A stretch of 52,399 nucleotides of DNA from Seribacter sulfatis (lineage in GTDB: Bacteria > Verrucomicrobiota > Verrucomicrobiia > Opitutales > Seribacteraceae). The position numbers and the translations under genes are program-made. Under the pieces are notes generated by a model. That model saw only the letters and a program-made list of their open reading frames with translations, was not told the origin of the DNA and searched no databases. The stretch lies in assembly GCF_964187635.1 (NCBI RefSeq), contig NZ_CAXLMO010000006.1:1-52399 (forward strand). Reading direction: 5' to 3'. Positions 50,475 through 52,399 of the stretch are shown here, piece after piece (position 1 is the first letter of the stretch; each line of letters starts with the position of its first letter).

Positions 50475-51416
50475 ATGGATACAACATCCGACCAATCAGT
50501 TCACGATGATCTAAGAGATCTTCTCAAACGTTGCCCTGCGGGAACTTTTGAAGCAGCCATTGCATTTCGCTTGGACAAAGACGTCACGCAAATCGAGAAA
50601 ATTGTTCTTGGTATTATCGATCGTCACCTTGAACCCGAGCAGAGAGAAATTCTGTCAAAAAGCGATGATTCTCTTAGAATGTACGAAGATTTGGGAATGG
50701 ATTCGTTAACCATGTTGGAAATTGTGATGCTTATTGAACAAACTCTAAAAGTGAGCATTGATAATGAAGAACTTAGGGATTTACGCACTTTAGGAGATGT
50801 AAAAGTGTACCTCGATGCGAAAGCAAGGGGGGAAGCACCACCCAAACGATCTAAAAGTTATCGTATTGAGGAAATCGCTTCACTTATGCCTCACCGTGAA
50901 CCATTTCTTTTCTTAGAAACGGCAAAAATTGACGACAAGGAAGCAATTGCCACATACAAAATCTCGGGAAATGAATATTTTCTTGAAGGGCATTTTAAAG
51001 AGAATCCTGTTTTCCCAGCCTCGATCATGATCGAAGCCCTTGGTCAGCTTTGTGTGTTTTTCCTCCTTAAAGGCGATAGCTCTTCCCTTAGTTCAAAAGT
51101 TGATCCCAATACGATTTTCTTTACTTCCTGCGATGGCGTGAAGTGCCGAAGGATTTGTAAACCCGGTGACAAGTTAACCATGAAAGTTAAGGTTTCTAGA
51201 ATTCGTCACCCACTTGCTTGTTTTCAAGGAGAGATTACAGTTGATGGTCAAAGAACAGCACATGCTGAGGAAATTAAATTGGCTTTTGATTATTTCCCTG
51301 TGATCGACGCACAGGATACCAATTTTGCTCGGGAATCTGGAAATACCAATATTTCGAATGGAGTGAAGGATCTTACCAATGGATCAAATGGAAAATTGAA
51401 GAGATCGTTTTCTTAA
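50475..51416 (+). CDS. Acyl carrier protein fused to FabZ-type 3-hydroxyacyl dehydratase
   Basis: About 313 residues. An acyl carrier domain (about 40-115) carries the phosphopantetheine site LGMDSLTMLEIV with Ser77. A linker leads to a hot-dog dehydratase domain (about 130-290) with LMPHREPFLFLETA, the catalytic His173 in EGHFKENPVFP and Glu187 in IEALGQ, matching FabZ. The last 30 residues are Asn/Ser-rich and look disordered. It may dehydrate an acyl chain carried on its own ACP, in fatty acid or specialised lipid synthesis. ATG at 50475 is preferred; the frame extends to 50403 with low-quality sequence. A glycosyltransferase gene follows 59 bases later. Confidence 0.85.
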   Translation: MDTTSDQSVHDDLRDLLKRCPAGTFEAAIAFRLDKDVTQIEKIVLGIIDRHLEPEQREILSKSDDSLRMYEDLGMDSLTMLEIVMLIEQTLKVSIDNEELRDLRTLGDVKVYLDAKARGEAPPKRSKSYRIEEIASLMPHREPFLFLETAKIDDKEAIATYKISGNEYFLEGHFKENPVFPASIMIEALGQLCVFFLLKGDSSSLSSKVDPNTIFFTSCDGVKCRRICKPGDKLTMKVKVSRIRHPLACFQGEITVDGQRTAHAEEIKLAFDYFPVIDAQDTNFARESGNTNISNGVKDLTNGSNGKLKRSFS

Positions 51417-51475
51417 ATACCATCCAAGAATAAATTTAATTCCTTCATTCCCTATTCTTTCGAATACTGTAAAAG

Positions 51476-52399
51476 TTGAATCAGGCTGCTTTTTTTTATG
51501 CCACCTTTCCTCGTCCTACTGAAACATTCGTAAGGCGTGAATTACGCGCCTTTGCACAGATTGGTTTTGATCCAGATCTGTATTCAATTTGGAAAGGTCG
51601 TTCAGAATGGGAAGGGAAAAAAATACTTAAATTCCAATTCTTTCGCCTTTTATATCTATTTTTCTGGATTCCTTACTGGGCATGGTTAAAACCCCAGGTT
51701 TTTAAGGAAATCCTTGTCGAGCTTTGGGCAAAGCCCTGTCCTAATTTGCAAAACTGGAACGAAACCTTTCTCGCGTTGGGTTTTGCCTTAGTAGAAGCAC
51801 ATAACTTTAAAAATAAAAAATATTCCCTACTTCATGGAATTTGGGCAACAATGCCTGCTACCGCAGCATTAGCATTAAGTAAATTGACGAATACTCCCTT
51901 TTCAATGGGAGCACATGCTTATGATGTGTTTCGAACTGGTGGGGATTGGTTACTTCAACATAAGTTTGAAAATGCTTTATTTATAAGAACTTCCTCACAG
52001 TCAACAGCACGAAGAATTGAACAACTTGGAGTTCCAATTAAGAAAATCAAATTAATTCGAAGAGGATTAGCAAATTGGCCCGTTCGGTCCAATTTTGAAT
52101 TAGTTAATGAATCTCGATTGGAATTATTAAGTGTAGGGCGATTAGTTGAGAAAAAGGGTTACATTTATCAGTTGAAAATCGCAGTTGAACTCTTTTCACG
52201 AGCGGTACCGTTTCGCCTTCAAATTATTGGCTCCGGACCTTTGGAAAAGTTTCTTGTAAAGGAAACAAATCGTCTTGGAATCGCAGATCATGTATTATTC
52301 ATAGGGAGCAAGTCTCAGAAAGAAACGAGAAAGGTTTTCCTGGAGTCGGATATTTTTCTTTTTACTGGTGTTGTTGCAAAAAATGGCGATCGAGATGGC
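51476..52399 (+). CDS. GT4 glycosyltransferase, 3' end outside the window
   Basis: An open frame of 308 codons runs from TTG 51476 to the last base. An in-frame TAA at 51470-51472 fixes the earliest possible start at this TTG. The N-terminus reads FYATFPRPTETFVRRELRAF, a hallmark of colanic-acid-type GT4 glycosyltransferases. Later come a nucleotide-sugar-binding region (LSVGRLVEKKGY), IIGSGPLEKFL and the truncated KNGDRDG element preceding the catalytic-site Glu. It is an inverting or retaining GT-B enzyme for a surface glycan. It follows the ACP-dehydratase fusion, perhaps in the same operon. Confidence 0.82.
   Translation, partial: MNQAAFFYATFPRPTETFVRRELRAFAQIGFDPDLYSIWKGRSEWEGKKILKFQFFRLLYLFFWIPYWAWLKPQVFKEILVELWAKPCPNLQNWNETFLALGFALVEAHNFKNKKYSLLHGIWATMPATAALALSKLTNTPFSMGAHAYDVFRTGGDWLLQHKFENALFIRTSSQSTARRIEQLGVPIKKIKLIRRGLANWPVRSNFELVNESRLELLSVGRLVEKKGYIYQLKIAVELFSRAVPFRLQIIGSGPLEKFLVKETNRLGIADHVLFIGSKSQKETRKVFLESDIFLFTGVVAKNGDRDG

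Noticed and set aside
1..52399. CRISPR arrays, insertion sequences, toxin-antitoxin pairs or prophage genes
   Set aside because: No regularly spaced direct repeats, transposase, recombinase or phage structural gene was seen on reading through the window.

Overview
The window is a compact, moderately AT-rich chromosomal stretch from a Gram-negative bacterium, most likely a member of the Verrucomicrobiota (Opitutae-like). Evidence for Gram-negative: heptose genes (heptose-7-phosphate kinase and a GmhB-like phosphatase), meso-diaminopimelate recycling (Mpl), SecG, a probable outer-membrane barrel protein and several lipoproteins. Evidence for the lineage: a DUF5069 protein, a pseudopilin ending in a GGH...DG motif of the kind common in Verrucomicrobia and Planctomycetes, adjacent RNase HIII and RNase HII genes, and an acidic membrane protein whose C-terminal domain I associate with Opitutae. 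Shine-Dalgarno motifs are mostly absent before well-supported starts. The lineage call is an inference from gene content; I could not run a marker-gene phylogeny.

Layout. (i) 1-9261 is a surface-polysaccharide locus on the + strand: the tail of an asparagine synthase, three consecutive SDR-type sugar epimerases/dehydratases, two paralogous CgeB-like glycosyltransferases on either side of a UDP-GlcNAc 2-epimerase (WecB), a polyprenyl-phosphate sugar transferase and GalE. (ii) 9270-16144 holds a DUF192 lipoprotein, two heptose genes, a Nudix hydrolase, an Lrp-type regulator with an aminotransferase, the GTPase Der (followed by a clear terminator) and Fmt. (iii) 16177-22446 holds a LysM coiled-coil protein, an orphan ParB, SecG, an uncharacterised exported protein, aspartate aminotransferase, a barrel protein, a lipoprotein and glutaredoxin. 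(iv) 22538-29455 holds a UvrA protein, an AI-2E/PerM-type permease, a Dabb protein, a small membrane protein, tRNA-Val(GAC) and the GDP-fucose pair gmd-fcl. (v) 29467-39124 is mainly on the - strand: YceH, L27/L21, a DapF-like protein, DUF5069, RNase R, a pseudopilin, GlyA, a low-molecular-weight phosphatase and PurD, with one methyltransferase on the + strand. (vi) 39252-47711 is mainly on the + strand: Mpl, an HD protein, MutY (-), RNase HIII, RNase HII, PdxJ, AcpS, Nnr and a nucleotidyltransferase. (vii) 47778-52399 holds the acidic membrane protein, TrpS, an ACP-dehydratase fusion and the start of a GT4 glycosyltransferase that runs off the window.

How the genes fit together. Two sugar-nucleotide modules (WecB/GalE/three SDRs, and Gmd/Fcl) with glycosyltransferases point to a complex surface glycan containing N-acetylmannosamine-type and fucose sugars. 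The most striking single observation is an otherwise well-conserved DapF-family protein in which both catalytic cysteines are serines. Next are the polysaccharide locus with two paralogues of an uncharacterised glycosyltransferase family around wecB, and the fusion of an acyl carrier protein to a FabZ-type hot-dog dehydratase. No CRISPR array, insertion sequence, integrase or rRNA gene was seen, and no gene-free stretch exceeds 300 bases.
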